A stretch of DNA of 64,000 nt from Rhodobiaceae bacterium (GCA_021404525.1 JAAWWE010000012.1:1-64000); one strand, 5' to 3'; shown: positions 18,043 through 27,673, numbered from the stretch's first letter. Translations and numbers: made by a program. The notes: generated by a model not told the origin, from the letters alone.

Positions 18043-18819
18043 GTGTCAGCAGCAGACAAAGAAAGCGGCGGCCTCGGCATTGATCCGATGCACCAGTTTG
18101 AAGTGCAGACGATTATTCCAATCCAATTCGGTGGTATTGACGCGTCTTTCACCAACGCCTCCATGTGGATGGTGTTTGCGGCGATCGGCATTATCAGCCT
18201 GACTGTGTTCGCCATGAGCGGACGCGCCATGGTTCCAGGCCGTTGGCAGTCGATCGCGGAGCTTTCCTACGAATTTGTCGCCAATATGGTGCGCGACAAT
18301 GTGGGCAAAGCAGGCCAGAGCTACTTCCCGTTCATTTTCACGCTGTTCATGTTTGTTCTCTTCTCAAACATGCTGGGCATGCTGCCCTACTCCTTCACCA
18401 CCACCAGCCACATCATTGTGACGTTTGCGCTGGCGCTCTTCATCTTCCTGGGCGTGACACTCATCGGTGTTGTGAAGCACGGTTTCCACTTCCTCTCACT
18501 CTTCGTGCCGAAAGGCCTGCCAGCTGTTCTCTTGCCGCTGATTGTTGTGATTGAAGTTATTTCCTATCTCTCCCGCCCGATCAGCCTGTCGGTCCGTCTG
18601 TTCGCCAACATGATGGCCGGACATACAATGCTGAAAGTGTTTGCGGGATTTGTGATCGGCTTTCTTGGCGCCGGGGGCCTTTTCACAGGTCTTGCGATTG
18701 CGCCGATCGCCTTCATGGTGGCCTTTACCGGCCTCGAAATTCTGGTGGCATTCCTGCAGGCCTATGTGTTTGCCATCCTGACCTGCATCTATCTCAACGA
18801 CGCGTTGCACCTGCACTAG
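18043..18819 (+). CDS. atpB: F0F1 ATP synthase subunit a
   Basis: Provides the two half-channels for protons next to the c-ring. Several membrane spans; the conserved helix with the essential Arg is SRPISLSVRLFANMMAGH, and the last helix has FVGLEI-like FTGLEILVAFLQAYVFAILT. GTG start at 18043 is preceded by AAGGGCAAA. 258 residues, the usual size. Twelve bases from atpI, so cotranscribed. Confidence 0.96.
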   Translation: MSAADKESGGLGIDPMHQFEVQTIIPIQFGGIDASFTNASMWMVFAAIGIISLTVFAMSGRAMVPGRWQSIAELSYEFVANMVRDNVGKAGQSYFPFIFTLFMFVLFSNMLGMLPYSFTTTSHIIVTFALALFIFLGVTLIGVVKHGFHFLSLFVPKGLPAVLLPLIVVIEVISYLSRPISLSVRLFANMMAGHTMLKVFAGFVIGFLGAGGLFTGLAIAPIAFMVAFTGLEILVAFLQAYVFAILTCIYLNDALHLH

Positions 18820-18931
18820 GGCCTTGGCTCTAAGGCGCAGCGCCTCTTCTATTTTGAACGGGGCATATCGCCCCATAAGTTAACTGAAAGAGGGCCGGGA
18901 CAATCCGGACCCGCATTACGGAGACACGGAC

Positions 18932-19159
18932 ATGGAACCTGAAGCAGCAAAGCTCATCGGCGCTGGTATCGCTTGTATCGCCCTTGCAGGCGCTGGTGTT
19001 GGCATCGGCCACATTTTTGGTAACTACCTGGCAGGCGCACTGCGGAACCCAGCTGCTGCACCAGCACAGTTCCCTAACCTGCTGCTGGGCTTCGCCCTTG
19101 CTGAAGCAACAGGCCTCTTCGGTCTTGTTGTTGCACTGATCCTGCTCTTCGTTCTTTAA
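18932..19159 (+). CDS. atpE: F0F1 ATP synthase subunit c
   Basis: Forms the rotating c-ring. Hairpin of two helices joined by the polar RNPAAA loop. The ion-carrying acid is Glu58 in [11 protein letters not shown]; the flanking residues do not show the sodium-binding set, so proton use is expected. 75 residues. ATG follows a GGAGA site. It is separated from atpB by 112 bases and from the b' gene by 120 bases that hold a strong stem-loop, which fits the need to make more c than other subunits. Confidence 0.97.
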   Translation: MEPEAAKLIGAGIACIALAGAGVGIGHIFGNYLAGALRNPAAAPAQFPNLLLGFALAEATGLFGLVVALILLFVL

Positions 19160-19181
19160 GTAGACCTCGAAGACAGTCCTC

Positions 19182-19227
19182 TTTCGCATGTCACCGGTGG
19201 CTTTATCAGTCACCGGTGTCCGCGAAA
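19182..19227 (+). other. Stem-loop between atpE and atpF'
   Basis: TTTCGC (19182-19187) and CACCGGTG (19192-19199) face CACCGGTG (19211-19218) and GCGAAA (19222-19227), with an 11-base loop. No U-run follows, so it looks like an RNA processing or stability element rather than a terminator. The two CACCGGTG copies are also self-complementary 8-mers. Confidence 0.55.
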
Positions 19228-19279
19228 CGCCTCAGCACTCTCCCTGTGGGTTAGTGACTGAGTCTCAGGAGACAGGCAT

Positions 19280-19759
19280 ATGCCTCAGTTAGATTTTGCC
19301 ACCTTCGTGCCACAGCTTATTTGGCTGACGCTCGTCTTTGGCGTTCTCTACCTCGTCATGGCGCGGGTCGCCCTGCCACGGATTGCGACCGTTATTGAAG
19401 AACGCCGCGACCGTATTGCAGACGATCTCGACACGGCTGCTCAGCTCAAAAGCGACACGGACGACGCCATCGCGTCTTACGAAACCGCTCTTGCGGAAGC
19501 CCGCACGAAAGCTCACACAATTGCGCAGGAAACGCGGGATCGACTGACAGCAGAAACAGACGCGCACCGGGCTGACCTGGAAGGTCAGCTGGCTGCACGG
19601 ATTGCAGATGCTGAAAAGCGGATTGATGCCACGAAAACTCAGGCGCTCAGCAGCGTTCGGGATGTAGCGGTTGATGTTGCGGACGCGATCACAGAGCAGT
19701 TGCTGGGTGCTAGCGACCGGGCGGCTGCAGAACGCGCCGTCGACAGCGAACTGGCTTAA
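19280..19759 (+). CDS. atpF': F0F1 ATP synthase subunit b'
   Basis: One of two different peripheral stalk subunits, typical of photosynthetic and other alphaproteobacteria. One N-terminal membrane span (LIWLTLVFGVLYLVM) after MPQLDFATFVPQ, then a long coiled coil with basic and acidic heptads. 159 residues. ATG follows AGGAGACAGGC. It precedes the b gene by 17 bases. The start sequence PQLDFATF is typical of b', which separates it from b. Confidence 0.93.
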   Translation: MPQLDFATFVPQLIWLTLVFGVLYLVMARVALPRIATVIEERRDRIADDLDTAAQLKSDTDDAIASYETALAEARTKAHTIAQETRDRLTAETDAHRADLEGQLAARIADAEKRIDATKTQALSSVRDVAVDVADAITEQLLGASDRAAAERAVDSELA

Positions 19760-19776
19760 AGAAAGGGTCTGGATAA

Positions 19777-20262
19777 ATGCTTTTAGATGCAAATTTCTGG
19801 GTTCTGATCAGCTTCAGTATCTTTGTGGGTCTGCTCTTTTATTTCGGCGTGCCCGGAATGGTGACAGCAGCGCTTGATAAGAGAGCTGATGACATCAAGA
19901 ACGAGCTGGATGAAGCCCGTAAGCTCCGCGAAGAAGCTCAGCAGGTGCTTGCCAGCTATCAGCGCAAGCAGCGCGACGCTGAAAAAGAAGCCGAAGCTAT
20001 TGTCGAACAGGCACGAGCTGAAGCCGAGCGCCTCGCCGTTGAGACCAAGGAAAACCTGGCTCAGCAGGTTGAACGCCGCACACAGCTCGCTGAAGACAAG
20101 ATTGGACAGGCAGAAGCCCAGGCGCTTCAAGAAGTTCGCGCCGTGGCTGCAGACATCGCTGTTTCAGCCGCACGCAAAATCATTGAAGAGAAGCTTGATG
20201 GTGACCAGGCGGCTCAGCTGGTTGATAAATCAATCGCTGAGGTTAAAGACAAGCTGCACTAA
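19777..20262 (+). CDS. atpF: F0F1 ATP synthase subunit b
   Basis: The second stalk subunit. N-terminal membrane helix (FWVLISFSIFVGLLFYFGV), then a coiled coil with LDEARKLREEAQQVLASYQRKQ and, near the end, DIAVSAARKIIEEKL. 161 residues. ATG is preceded by AAAGAAAGGGTC. Last gene of the operon; a strong terminator begins 20 bases after the stop. Confidence 0.95.
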   Translation: MLLDANFWVLISFSIFVGLLFYFGVPGMVTAALDKRADDIKNELDEARKLREEAQQVLASYQRKQRDAEKEAEAIVEQARAEAERLAVETKENLAQQVERRTQLAEDKIGQAEAQALQEVRAVAADIAVSAARKIIEEKLDGDQAAQLVDKSIAEVKDKLH

Positions 20263-20281
20263 GCTTTCTGCAATCGCTTAG

Positions 20282-20318
20282 AAAACCCCGCGTGGCTTCG
20301 TGCTCCGCGGGGTTTTTT
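20282..20318 (+). terminator. Intrinsic terminator of the atp operon
   Basis: AAAACCCCGCG (20282-20292) pairs with CGCGGGGTTTT (20306-20316), followed by a T-run. The A-rich left arm means it could also end the convergent nucleotidyltransferase transcript. Confidence 0.9.
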
Positions 20319-20325
20319 GTGACTT

Positions 20326-20889
20326 CTAGGCTGCCTCAATGGTGAGTTCTGGCCAGAACTGCTTCCAGCGCGCACACTTTTCGTCATAGCGTTCCTGCAC
20401 GAAGTTCCCTGCCCTGTTGGGGCGGATGTGCATTGCCGCCATATCAGCGAGACCGGGCACATAGAACCGCCTCTCACCACTCCCCAAGGGCTGGATCGCA
20501 ACCATGTTCCCGATGGCCAGGAACCGATCGATGCCCTCACAAGAGTTCTTGAGCGGTGGATAGGAAACATTGTGCTTCTCTTCATACCAAAGATGGACGC
20601 GTGCCTGGTTTCGAAACTCGATCTCGACGCCGAGATCTTCAAACAGCTTCTCCCCGCGCTTAATCACCGCGTCTTCCGCCTTCCAGGACGTATCTGGGTC
20701 GTAATAGAAGATGTCATAGTCCTTGATGCCGTGGGTGAGCGGCCGATCTGTTGCCACGTTCCAGACCGTCTGAAAGAGGCTGCCCGACACAAGCCAGGCA
20801 TCGTCCAGTCCGAGTTCTGGTAGACGCTCAAGAATGGTTCTGTTCGCTTCATTCCGACAGGCAATTTCCAGGAACTCATCTTCTTTCAT
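20326..20889 (-). CDS. Nucleotidyltransferase family protein (NTP_transf_6-like)
   Basis: A cytoplasmic protein of the PF06042-like group of nucleotidyltransferase folds, whose activity is not established. Seen: an early LVSGSLFQTVWN and the metal-binding-type IKDYDIFYYD, then VHLWYEEKHN and the late FYVPGLADMAAMHIRPN block. 187 residues. ATG at 20889. Convergent with atpF across a shared terminator. The partner substrate is unknown. Confidence 0.82.
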   Translation of the reverse strand: MKEDEFLEIACRNEANRTILERLPELGLDDAWLVSGSLFQTVWNVATDRPLTHGIKDYDIFYYDPDTSWKAEDAVIKRGEKLFEDLGVEIEFRNQARVHLWYEEKHNVSYPPLKNSCEGIDRFLAIGNMVAIQPLGSGERRFYVPGLADMAAMHIRPNRAGNFVQERYDEKCARWKQFWPELTIEAA

Positions 20890-20901
20890 TCAAAACCCCA
20901 C

Positions 20902-20934
20902 GAAAAAGGCACCTCCCGGAAATGGGAGGTGCCC
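20902..20934 (-). terminator. Intrinsic terminator of the serine hydrolase gene
   Basis: On the minus strand a 10-bp stem (20933-20924 with 20917-20908, arms GGCACCTCCC and GGGAGGTGCC, 6-base loop) is followed by a T-tract (A-run at 20903-20907 on the plus strand). Confidence 0.88.
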
Positions 20935-20962
20935 TTCTAACGATACCCGATTCGGGTCGTGC

Positions 20963-22183
20963 CTAGTTCAGCGCTGCATTGATCGCTCGGAAAAACTCCA
21001 TGGTTTCCATCTCGCGATAGGCGCTTTCATCCAGTGACGTCGCATAGTCGCTATTGGCGGACAGTTTGACGATCACCGTGCCCTTCGTTGGGTTCACAAA
21101 GATGAACTGATTGTAGACACCAATGGCGGAATATTCCCCCTCTGTGCTTGCTGGGATCCACCACTGGTAGCCATAACCGACCGGGAAAAACTGGTCTTGC
21201 GCCGCCTTGGTTTCCGGCAGCAAATGGGGCGCATCCGGTGTCACTGAGGCGGTTACCCAGCCAGCAGGCACGATCTGCTCCCCGTTCCAATTGCCACCCA
21301 AGCGATAGAGTTCCCCCAGCTTTGCATAATCGCGTGCTGTCGCGTTCAGGCCACCGAATGCCATCTCCATGCCTTCGCTGTCGATAAGCCAATAAGCATC
21401 TGATTCCATGCCGAGCGGCTTCCAGAGCTTCTCCTCCATATAGTCGGCAATGGTACGGCCCGTTGCGTTGACCAGCAGCATGCCAAGCACCTGGGTGTCC
21501 GTGGAGTTGTAGTGATTGTAGGTGCCGGGTTCCTTCTCGGGCTTTAGCGTCGCGGCAAATTCGTTGAACGATCCGCCGAGCGCCATGATGCGGCCAAAGC
21601 GATTAATGTCAGATTCCGGGTCGCTATAGTCTTCGTTCCAGGCAGCGCCGGACGACATTTGCAGAATGTCCTTGATCCTCACCCCGTCATAGGCAGAGCC
21701 AGCGAGTGACGGCGCATATTTCGTTATGGGCTCTTCAATGCTTGTGATGTGGCCTTCTTCCACTGCAATACCGACAGCTGCGGAAATGAAACTCTTGGCG
21801 ACAGACATGGAGAGCCAATTCACATCGCGCCCGCCGGTCAGCATGTAGCGCTCCGTGCGCACCTTGCCGTCCTTGATGACGAATACGGCGCTGGTATCTG
21901 TCTCCGCGAGGAACGTCTCCGTGTCGACGGTCTCTCCTTTGTAGATGAAGGATGTGGGCAATGGTGCTGTCTCTCCATCGGGGAAATCGAACGGGACTTC
22001 CGATGCTTTCATCGTACTCACGGGATAAAGGTCGGCGAGGCGGTTGAAGTTTTCATACTGCTCCGACCCGTTGAACAGCGTCGCGGCAAAGCGGGCACGG
22101 TCAATCTCGCGCTTGAAATAGAGGCCTGCTCCGATGGCAACAACCAGAATGGCGGCAAGCCCGCCAAGAATGATCTTCTTCAT
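20963..22183 (-). CDS. Class C beta-lactamase-related serine hydrolase
   Basis: A serine hydrolase of the beta-lactamase/esterase EstB fold; most such proteins are esterases or peptidases, not antibiotic resistance enzymes. N-terminal signal anchor (IILGGLAAILVVAIGAGLYF), then SxxK as SMSVAKSF, the Tyr-x-Asn equivalent around YNHYNSTD, and a later GYGYQWW before the C-terminal core. 406 residues. Follows the TetR gene in the same direction with 24 bases between, so it is the likely regulated target. The substrate cannot be told. Confidence 0.88.
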   Translation of the reverse strand: MKKIILGGLAAILVVAIGAGLYFKREIDRARFAATLFNGSEQYENFNRLADLYPVSTMKASEVPFDFPDGETAPLPTSFIYKGETVDTETFLAETDTSAVFVIKDGKVRTERYMLTGGRDVNWLSMSVAKSFISAAVGIAVEEGHITSIEEPITKYAPSLAGSAYDGVRIKDILQMSSGAAWNEDYSDPESDINRFGRIMALGGSFNEFAATLKPEKEPGTYNHYNSTDTQVLGMLLVNATGRTIADYMEEKLWKPLGMESDAYWLIDSEGMEMAFGGLNATARDYAKLGELYRLGGNWNGEQIVPAGWVTASVTPDAPHLLPETKAAQDQFFPVGYGYQWWIPASTEGEYSAIGVYNQFIFVNPTKGTVIVKLSANSDYATSLDESAYREMETMEFFRAINAALN

Positions 22184-22207
22184 AATGTTTCCTTTCTGAA
22201 ACCAGTG

Positions 22208-22798
22208 TTAGGTGTCCGACGCGTTGGTGAGCTCTCTCACAAGAGCGTCTGCCAGCTGCCTGGTGAAAATTGCATTTGGTTTGGAGAGACCAACATCGAT
22301 AAAACTAGCGTCGCCGTAAGCCAGAGAGAGCAAGGCATGCGCCACATCTTCGCGCTCTGCCATACCAGGACCAATCTCTTCGATGGTCATCTGCGCGACG
22401 AGCGCGTCTGTAATCCGTCCGTACATATCTGCCAGTCTGGACCTGATCGTCACGTCGCGTTGCGCCAGGTACCAAAGTTCGCCAACAACATTGTTTGATG
22501 TTTCATCGCTGAAAGTTCTGTCGAACACGGTATCGATGAGATCGTTGAGGGTATTGGCTCTGCCCGCCTGCTGTGCGTCCACGAGAGTTGCTTCCCCCCG
22601 CTCAATCATGCGGTTAATCAGCAGGTCGACCATGGAATCGCGATTGCCAACAAAATATCGAACAAGGCTTCTCGGCAGACCGGCTTCATCCGCCACCTTT
22701 TGCAGGGTGGTTTTCGCTAACCCATGCCGGATCACACAGGCCTCAAAGGCCTTGAGGATCTGTTCCTTGCGTTCATCTTCAATTTTCGCGCGGGCCAT
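22208..22798 (-). CDS. TetR family repressor of the serine hydrolase operon
   Basis: N-terminal helix-turn-helix: KTTLQKVADEAGLPRSLVRYFVGNRDSMVD with the recognition helix PRSLVRYF. The rest is the ligand-binding domain, whose ligand is unknown. ATG at 22798 is used: the frame runs to 22828 but the extra ten residues lie inside the operator. 196 residues. Two inverted repeats, 22809-22832 and 22849-22866, cover its own -10 and -35, so it should repress itself and the hydrolase gene. It has no obvious partner elsewhere in the window. Confidence 0.9.
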   Translation of the reverse strand: MARAKIEDERKEQILKAFEACVIRHGLAKTTLQKVADEAGLPRSLVRYFVGNRDSMVDLLINRMIERGEATLVDAQQAGRANTLNDLIDTVFDRTFSDETSNNVVGELWYLAQRDVTIRSRLADMYGRITDALVAQMTIEEIGPGMAEREDVAHALLSLAYGDASFIDVGLSKPNAIFTRQLADALVRELTNASDT

Positions 22799-22808
22799 GA
22801 GACACCCC

Positions 22809-22866
22809 ATTCTTGTCATCTTTGACAAGAATAGGGTGAGAAACGAAACTTGTCAAGAGTGACAAG
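22809..22866 (-). promoter_or_regulatory. Promoter with two TetR operators
   Basis: Promoter on the minus strand: TTGACA (22856-22851), 17 bases, TATTCT (22833-22828). Operator 1 (22809-22832) has 10-bp arms ATTCTTGTCA/TGACAAGAAT around TCTT and overlaps the -10. Operator 2 (22849-22866) has 7-bp arms CTTGTCA/TGACAAG around AGAG and overlaps the -35. Both share CTTGTCA-N4-TGACAAG, so they are clearly the same site. Confidence 0.85.
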
Positions 22867-22876
22867 AATGAATTCC

Positions 22877-22905
22877 AAAAAAGGCCCGGAAATCCGGGCC
22901 TTTTC
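22877..22905 (-). terminator. Intrinsic terminator of the glycine cleavage operon
   Basis: AAAAGGCCCGGA (22879-22890) pairs with TCCGGGCCTTTT (22893-22904), ten bases beyond the gcvPB stop. A/T-rich ends on both strands allow termination in either direction. Confidence 0.88.
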
Positions 22906-22914
22906 GATGCAGGT

Positions 22915-24489
22915 TTATTCCGCCGCTTGGGCAGGGGCGGGTGGAGACCAGGTGAGAACCGGTTTCCGTGCAGCCTGTGTTTCATCCAATCGACGCATTG
23001 GAGCAAGATATGGCGCTCCGGCAAAGCGGTCGGTTTCACCCCGTTTCGCGCTTTCCGCAAGGTCTGCCAATGTCGCGATAAAGAGGTCGAGACTGTCTTT
23101 CGACTCGCTCTCCGTCGGCTCCACCAACATGGCGCCATGCACCACCAGCGGGAAATACATGGTCATCGGATGATAGCCTTCATCGATCATGGCTTTCGCG
23201 AAGTCGAGTGTCTCAACGCCGGTATCCTTCAAGAAGGCATCATCGAAGAGGGCTTCGTGCATGCAGGGGCCCTCAAACGGAGCTGACATGGTGTCTTTCA
23301 GCGAGGCCAAGACATAGTTGGCAGACAGCACCGCATCTTCAGCTGCCTGGCGCAGGCCATCTGAGCCATGGCTCAACATGTAGGCTGCCGCCCGCACGAA
23401 CATGCCCATCTGACCGTGGAAGGCTGTCATGCGTCCAAAGGTGCTGCCGCCCACTTCTTCCACCTGTTCAGCTACGTCGGCAAACTTCAAGCGACCATTT
23501 CGCTCAATCACCCATGGAAGCGGAGCGAAGGGCGCCAGTGCTTCTGACAAAACCACAGGACCAGCGCCTGGTCCGCCACCGCCATGGGGTGTGGAAAAGG
23601 TTTTGTGCAGGTTGATGTGCATGGCGTCAACGCCCAGATCACCCGGGCGCACGCGACCAACAATGGCGTTGAAATTCGCGCCATCGCAGTAGAAATAGCC
23701 GCCAACATCATGCAGAGCGTCAGCGATTTCCTTGATGTCTTTCTCAAAAAGACCACAGGTGTTCGGGTTGGTCAGCATGATCGCCGCCACATCCGGTCCG
23801 AGTTTTGCCTTGAATGCTTCCACATCCACACGTCCGTCTTCGGTCGCGGGAATGGAATCCACCGTATAACCCAGGAGCGCCGCGGTCGCTGGGTTGGTGC
23901 CATGGGCACTTTCCGGCACAAGCACACGTGTGCGGGTTTCTCCCTCACCACGCGCTTCAAGGGCTGCGTGAATGGCCATCATCCCGCATAGCTCACCATG
24001 GGCACCAGCCTTCGGAGACATGGCTACCGCCGGCATGCCAGTCAGCACTTTCAGCCAATGGGCGACAAGCTCGATCAGCTCAAGCGCACCTTGCGCCGTC
24101 TTTGTTGGTTGGAGCGGATGCACATCAGCAAAACCTGGCAGCCGCGCGATTTTTTCGTTTAGACGCGGGTTGTGCTTCATGGTGCACGACCCCAGAGGAT
24201 AGAGCCCCGCATCAATCGCGTAGTTCTTTTGTGACAGGCGCACATAGTGGCGCATCACATCAGGCTCTGAGAGGCCAGGCAGACCGATGGCATTCTTCCG
24301 ACGGTTTCCGCCCAGACGATCTTCAAACGTATCCGGCTCATCCAGGTCTACGCCGCAGGCCCCGCTGTCACGTTCAAAGATCAGGAGTTCTTCCTGAGCC
24401 AAGCCACGATTTCCGGTGAAGGTTTTCCGGCCTGCGTCACCCAATTCGCCAACGCCTGTTGGACGGCCCTGTTTGTTCATGCCGCTCAT
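22915..24489 (-). CDS. gcvPB: Glycine dehydrogenase (decarboxylating) subunit 2
   Basis: C-terminal half of the split P protein; with PA it decarboxylates glycine using PLP and passes the methylamine to GcvH. The PLP lysine motif is [17 protein letters not shown]; other blocks are [14 protein letters not shown] and [14 protein letters not shown]. 524 residues. The start overlaps the end of gcvPA by four bases. Fourth gene of gcvT-H-PA-PB. The split form is the rarer one in alphaproteobacteria to my knowledge, where a single long GcvP is more common. Confidence 0.96.
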   Translation of the reverse strand: MSGMNKQGRPTGVGELGDAGRKTFTGNRGLAQEELLIFERDSGACGVDLDEPDTFEDRLGGNRRKNAIGLPGLSEPDVMRHYVRLSQKNYAIDAGLYPLGSCTMKHNPRLNEKIARLPGFADVHPLQPTKTAQGALELIELVAHWLKVLTGMPAVAMSPKAGAHGELCGMMAIHAALEARGEGETRTRVLVPESAHGTNPATAALLGYTVDSIPATEDGRVDVEAFKAKLGPDVAAIMLTNPNTCGLFEKDIKEIADALHDVGGYFYCDGANFNAIVGRVRPGDLGVDAMHINLHKTFSTPHGGGGPGAGPVVLSEALAPFAPLPWVIERNGRLKFADVAEQVEEVGGSTFGRMTAFHGQMGMFVRAAAYMLSHGSDGLRQAAEDAVLSANYVLASLKDTMSAPFEGPCMHEALFDDAFLKDTGVETLDFAKAMIDEGYHPMTMYFPLVVHGAMLVEPTESESKDSLDLFIATLADLAESAKRGETDRFAGAPYLAPMRRLDETQAARKPVLTWSPPAPAQAAE

Positions 24490-25832
24490 GACAGCACCTC
24501 CTTCAGCGCTGCCGCAAAGGCAGCGCGGTCTGCGTCCGTGTTTATTTCTGTTGAGGCAACAGCCACCAGATCGTCCAAACTGTCTTCGCCCGGCCAGAGT
24601 CTTGATATGCGAACCCCTGCCAGCACGCCTTTGTCAGCCATCTCATCAATCAAATCACGTGCATTCTTTGGTGTGCGAATGGTGAATTCGTTGAAGAATG
24701 TCGGCGTCACAATCTCCACGCCAGCAACGTCATCCAGCTGTTCAGCCAACTTAACGGCATTGGCATGATTGATCCGCGCCAAGCGACCAAAGCCTTCTTC
24801 CCCTAATAGAGACAGGTGGATGGTGAAGGCGAGACAACACAGGCCAGAATTTGTGCAGATGTTACTGGTGGCCTTTTCACGGCGGATATGCTGCTCACGG
24901 GTGGAAAGCGTCAGCACAAACCCCCGCTTACCTTCCGCATCTACTGTTTCCCCGCAGAGACGTCCAGGCATTTGGCGCACATATTTTTGTTTGGCTGCAA
25001 AGAGCCCTACATAGGGGCCGCCAAAATTAAGCGCGTTGCCGATAGACTGACCTTCGCCGACGACAATGTCGGCGCCCATCTCGCCGGGCGGTGTCACCAT
25101 TCCCAGAGAAACAACTTCTGTAAAGGCGACAATCAGGAGGGCTTTCTTCGCATGTGCTGCATCGGCAATCGCGCGCAGGTCGCGCACATTGCCAAAGAAG
25201 TCCGGATTCTGCACCACGACACAGGATGTCTCATCATCAATGCGGGCAATAATATCTTCCGAACCATCGACCACGGGGGCGCCTGGATCAACTTCATAGC
25301 CAGCAAAGTCTGACAGGTTCTCCACCACTGCGCGATAATGCGGATGTAGAGAGCCGGACAGCACCGCCTTCTTCTTTCGCGTGACCCGGTGCGCCATCAG
25401 AACAGCCTCACCGCAAGCGGTTGAGCCGTCATACATGGAGGCATTCGCCACATCCATGCCGGTCAGCATCGCCACCTGAGTCTGAAACTCAAAGAGATAC
25501 TGCAATGTGCCTTGAGAGATTTCCGGCTGGTACGGCGTGTAGGCGGTGAGAAATTCTGAGCGCTGAATGAGGTGATCAACTGTCGCAGGCACGTGGTGCT
25601 TATAGGCGCCACCGCCGACAAAAAACGGAACCGATCCGGCTGGGGTATTTTTGGCCGCCATGGCGCCCAAAAGCCGTTCAACTTCCAGCTCGCCCTGCCT
25701 GGTTGGCAAATCGACGAGGCCTTCCCGACGCGCCTCTTCAGGCACATCGACAAAGAGGTCATCAATGGAGCCCGCGCCGATGCGGGCGAGCATGGCCTGG
25801 CGATCAGGCTCTGTCAGCGGCAGATAGCGCAT
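24486..25832 (-). CDS. gcvPA: Glycine dehydrogenase (decarboxylating) subunit 1
   Basis: N-terminal half of the split P protein, forming the heterotetramer with PB. Starts with [15 protein letters not shown], then the typical [33 protein letters not shown] and [22 protein letters not shown] at 25832 is chosen since the family begins there; the frame stays open to 25904 inside gcvH. 448 residues. Ends overlapping the gcvPB start. Confidence 0.96.
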   Translation of the reverse strand: MRYLPLTEPDRQAMLARIGAGSIDDLFVDVPEEARREGLVDLPTRQGELEVERLLGAMAAKNTPAGSVPFFVGGGAYKHHVPATVDHLIQRSEFLTAYTPYQPEISQGTLQYLFEFQTQVAMLTGMDVANASMYDGSTACGEAVLMAHRVTRKKKAVLSGSLHPHYRAVVENLSDFAGYEVDPGAPVVDGSEDIIARIDDETSCVVVQNPDFFGNVRDLRAIADAAHAKKALLIVAFTEVVSLGMVTPPGEMGADIVVGEGQSIGNALNFGGPYVGLFAAKQKYVRQMPGRLCGETVDAEGKRGFVLTLSTREQHIRREKATSNICTNSGLCCLAFTIHLSLLGEEGFGRLARINHANAVKLAEQLDDVAGVEIVTPTFFNEFTIRTPKNARDLIDEMADKGVLAGVRISRLWPGEDSLDDLVAVASTEINTDADRAAFAAALKEVLS

Positions 25833-25836
25833 TTGT

Positions 25837-26214
25837 TCAGTCCAATCCTGCAGTAAATGTATTGTAAGCGGCTTCGTCCATGAGCTCTTCCAGCTCACCC
25901 ACATCGCTCAGCTTCATCTTCACGAACCAGCCCGCTCCTTGTGCATCTTCGTTCACTTTTGCCGGTGTCTCGTCGAGAGCGTCGTTGATCTCAACGATTT
26001 CGCCCGTGATCGGCGCGTAGACCTCACTGGCCGCTTTGACGGATTCAACAACAGCGGCTTCGTCACCCTTTGCAACTTCCCGTCCAACTTCGGGCAGTTC
26101 GACAAAAACCACATCGCCCAATTGTTCCTGGGCGTAGTTGGTGATGCCGATAGTGGCGACGTCACCGTCAACGAGAACCCATTCATGGTCTTCGGTATAT
26201 TTGACTGTGCTCAT
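25837..26214 (-). CDS. gcvH: Glycine cleavage system H protein
   Basis: Small lipoyl carrier that moves the aminomethyl group between P, T and L proteins. The lipoyl lysine lies in [13 protein letters not shown]. Other conserved parts are [18 protein letters not shown] and the C-terminal WFVKMKLSD. 125 residues, the standard length. Four bases before gcvPA and 48 after gcvT, so same operon. The L protein gene is not here, as expected. Confidence 0.97.
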   Translation of the reverse strand: MSTVKYTEDHEWVLVDGDVATIGITNYAQEQLGDVVFVELPEVGREVAKGDEAAVVESVKAASEVYAPITGEIVEINDALDETPAKVNEDAQGAGWFVKMKLSDVGELEELMDEAAYNTFTAGLD

Positions 26215-26262
26215 AATTCTTTATCCCCGTTATCAAATCTCAGGTGCCGTCTCAGGCACATT

Positions 26263-27399
26263 CTATTTGCGATATCTTTTTTCAATGAAAGGCATAGCAG
26301 CCACTTCGGCCGCCCGCGGTTTGCCACGCACCATGAGCGTGAGGGAGGTGCCCTTTTTTGCAAACTCTTTGGCGACATAGCCCATGGCGACTGGTGCGTT
26401 GGCAGTTGGGCCAAATCCCCCACTTGTTACAGCGCCAATAACATTTCCATCGGCGTCTTGGATTTCCGTCCCCTCGCGCGCCGGGCCTTTTCCCTCCGGA
26501 CGCATTCCAACCCGCTTACGCGGAGACCCATCTGCGATATGAGAGAGAATTTTCTCTGCGCCGGGAAAGTTCGCCTCTTCCCGACGTCGTTTTCCAACTG
26601 ACCAGGTGAGCGCTGCCTCAACGGGTGTTGTTGTCTCATCGATGTCGTGGCCATAGAGACAAAGCCCAGCTTCCAGCCGTAGAGAGTCCCGCGCACCAAG
26701 TCCGATCGGCTCGACATCGTCATGACCAAGAAGCGTGCGCGCCATCGCCTCTGCTTTGCCAGCCGGCACAGAAATTTCGCAGCCGTCTTCGCCGGTATAT
26801 CCCGACCGGCTCACATGACAGGGAATGTCGTCAAAGAAGGTTGGCTTGCCGGTCATGAAAACCAGGTCTGCTGCTTCGGGGCACCAGTTGGCGAGAATGT
26901 CGACGGCCGTTGGTCCCTGCAATGCCAAGAGTGCCAGATCATCGCGGATTTCCAGCGACACACTCTCGGGCAGATTGGCATTCATATAATCGTAATCGCC
27001 GTGTTTGCAGGCTGCATTTACAACGAGCAGCAGCTTTCCTTCATCCCCGACGTCGGCCGGACGGGTCACCATCAAATCATCAATGATGCCCCCTTCCTGG
27101 TTCAGTAACTGGGTGTAGCGCATGGCGCCGCGTTCCAGGCTTACCAGGTCTGCAGCGACCAGCGTCTCAAGAGCGCGGGCCGTTGTTTCATGATCAGGCC
27201 CTACTAGCACTGCCTGCCCCATATGGGAGACGTCAAACAGGCCTGCTTTGTCCCGCGTGTGAAGATGCTCGCCCAACACACCCAATTTGTACTGAACGGG
27301 CATGTCATAGCCCGCAAACGGCACCATCTTTGCACCGAGTTCAACATGAAGGCCGTGCAACGGCGTCTTCAACAAGTCTTCTGTCGTTTGGGTCCCCAT
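26263..27399 (-). CDS. gcvT: Aminomethyltransferase (T protein)
   Basis: Releases ammonia and gives 5,10-methylene-tetrahydrofolate. Seen: MPVQYKLGVLGEHLHTR, LFDVSHMGQ, QGPTAVDIL, SGYTGEDGCEIS with the folate-side residues, and the late SGGFGPTANAPVAMGYV. ATG at 27399 has a weak AAAGAG site; ATG 27411 is an alternative that adds four residues. About 378 residues. First gene of the operon, with the riboswitch ending about 55 bases upstream. Confidence 0.96.
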   Translation of the reverse strand: MGTQTTEDLLKTPLHGLHVELGAKMVPFAGYDMPVQYKLGVLGEHLHTRDKAGLFDVSHMGQAVLVGPDHETTARALETLVAADLVSLERGAMRYTQLLNQEGGIIDDLMVTRPADVGDEGKLLLVVNAACKHGDYDYMNANLPESVSLEIRDDLALLALQGPTAVDILANWCPEAADLVFMTGKPTFFDDIPCHVSRSGYTGEDGCEISVPAGKAEAMARTLLGHDDVEPIGLGARDSLRLEAGLCLYGHDIDETTTPVEAALTWSVGKRRREEANFPGAEKILSHIADGSPRKRVGMRPEGKGPAREGTEIQDADGNVIGAVTSGGFGPTANAPVAMGYVAKEFAKKGTSLTLMVRGKPRAAEVAAMPFIEKRYRK

Positions 27400-27454
27400 G
27401 GACTCTTTCATTCAACACGATTCGTCAGCGGCCAGCCGGCGCAATGTGCACCGC

Positions 27455-27660
27455 TCGCGCCCCCTCTGTCGTGTGAACCTGAGAGATTTCACCGGGCCAA
27501 AACTTTGGCTGGCTTATCCCCTTGGGTGAGACCCGCATCGCTGCGAGCCTACTTTCCAGAGTGTCCTCGTCTCGCGGTCCGGTTGCCTGAGAGTTTCCGG
27601 GGCGGTTGCTCCTTCGGCGTCAGGACTGCCTAGGGCATCCTGAACTCTCCCGCGAGGGTC
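27455..27660 (-). promoter_or_regulatory. Tandem glycine riboswitch
   Basis: On the minus strand the first aptamer runs from GGGAGAGUUCAGG through GCCGAAGGAGCAA to GGAAACUCUCAGGCAA and ACACUCUGGAAAG, the classic glycine aptamer blocks. The second continues with GCGGGUCUCACC, AAGGGGAUAAGCC and ends with GGUGAAAUCUCUCAGGU and GACAGAGGGG. Placement before gcvT fits an ON switch that raises glycine breakdown at high glycine. Boundaries are approximate. Confidence 0.92.
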
Positions 27661-27673
27661 GTAGGTGATAGGG

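Noticed and set aside
20963..22183. Serine hydrolase as an antibiotic-resistance beta-lactamase
   Set aside because: SxxK and Tyr-Asn motifs occur in many esterases and peptidases of this fold; nothing specific for beta-lactam hydrolysis is visible.
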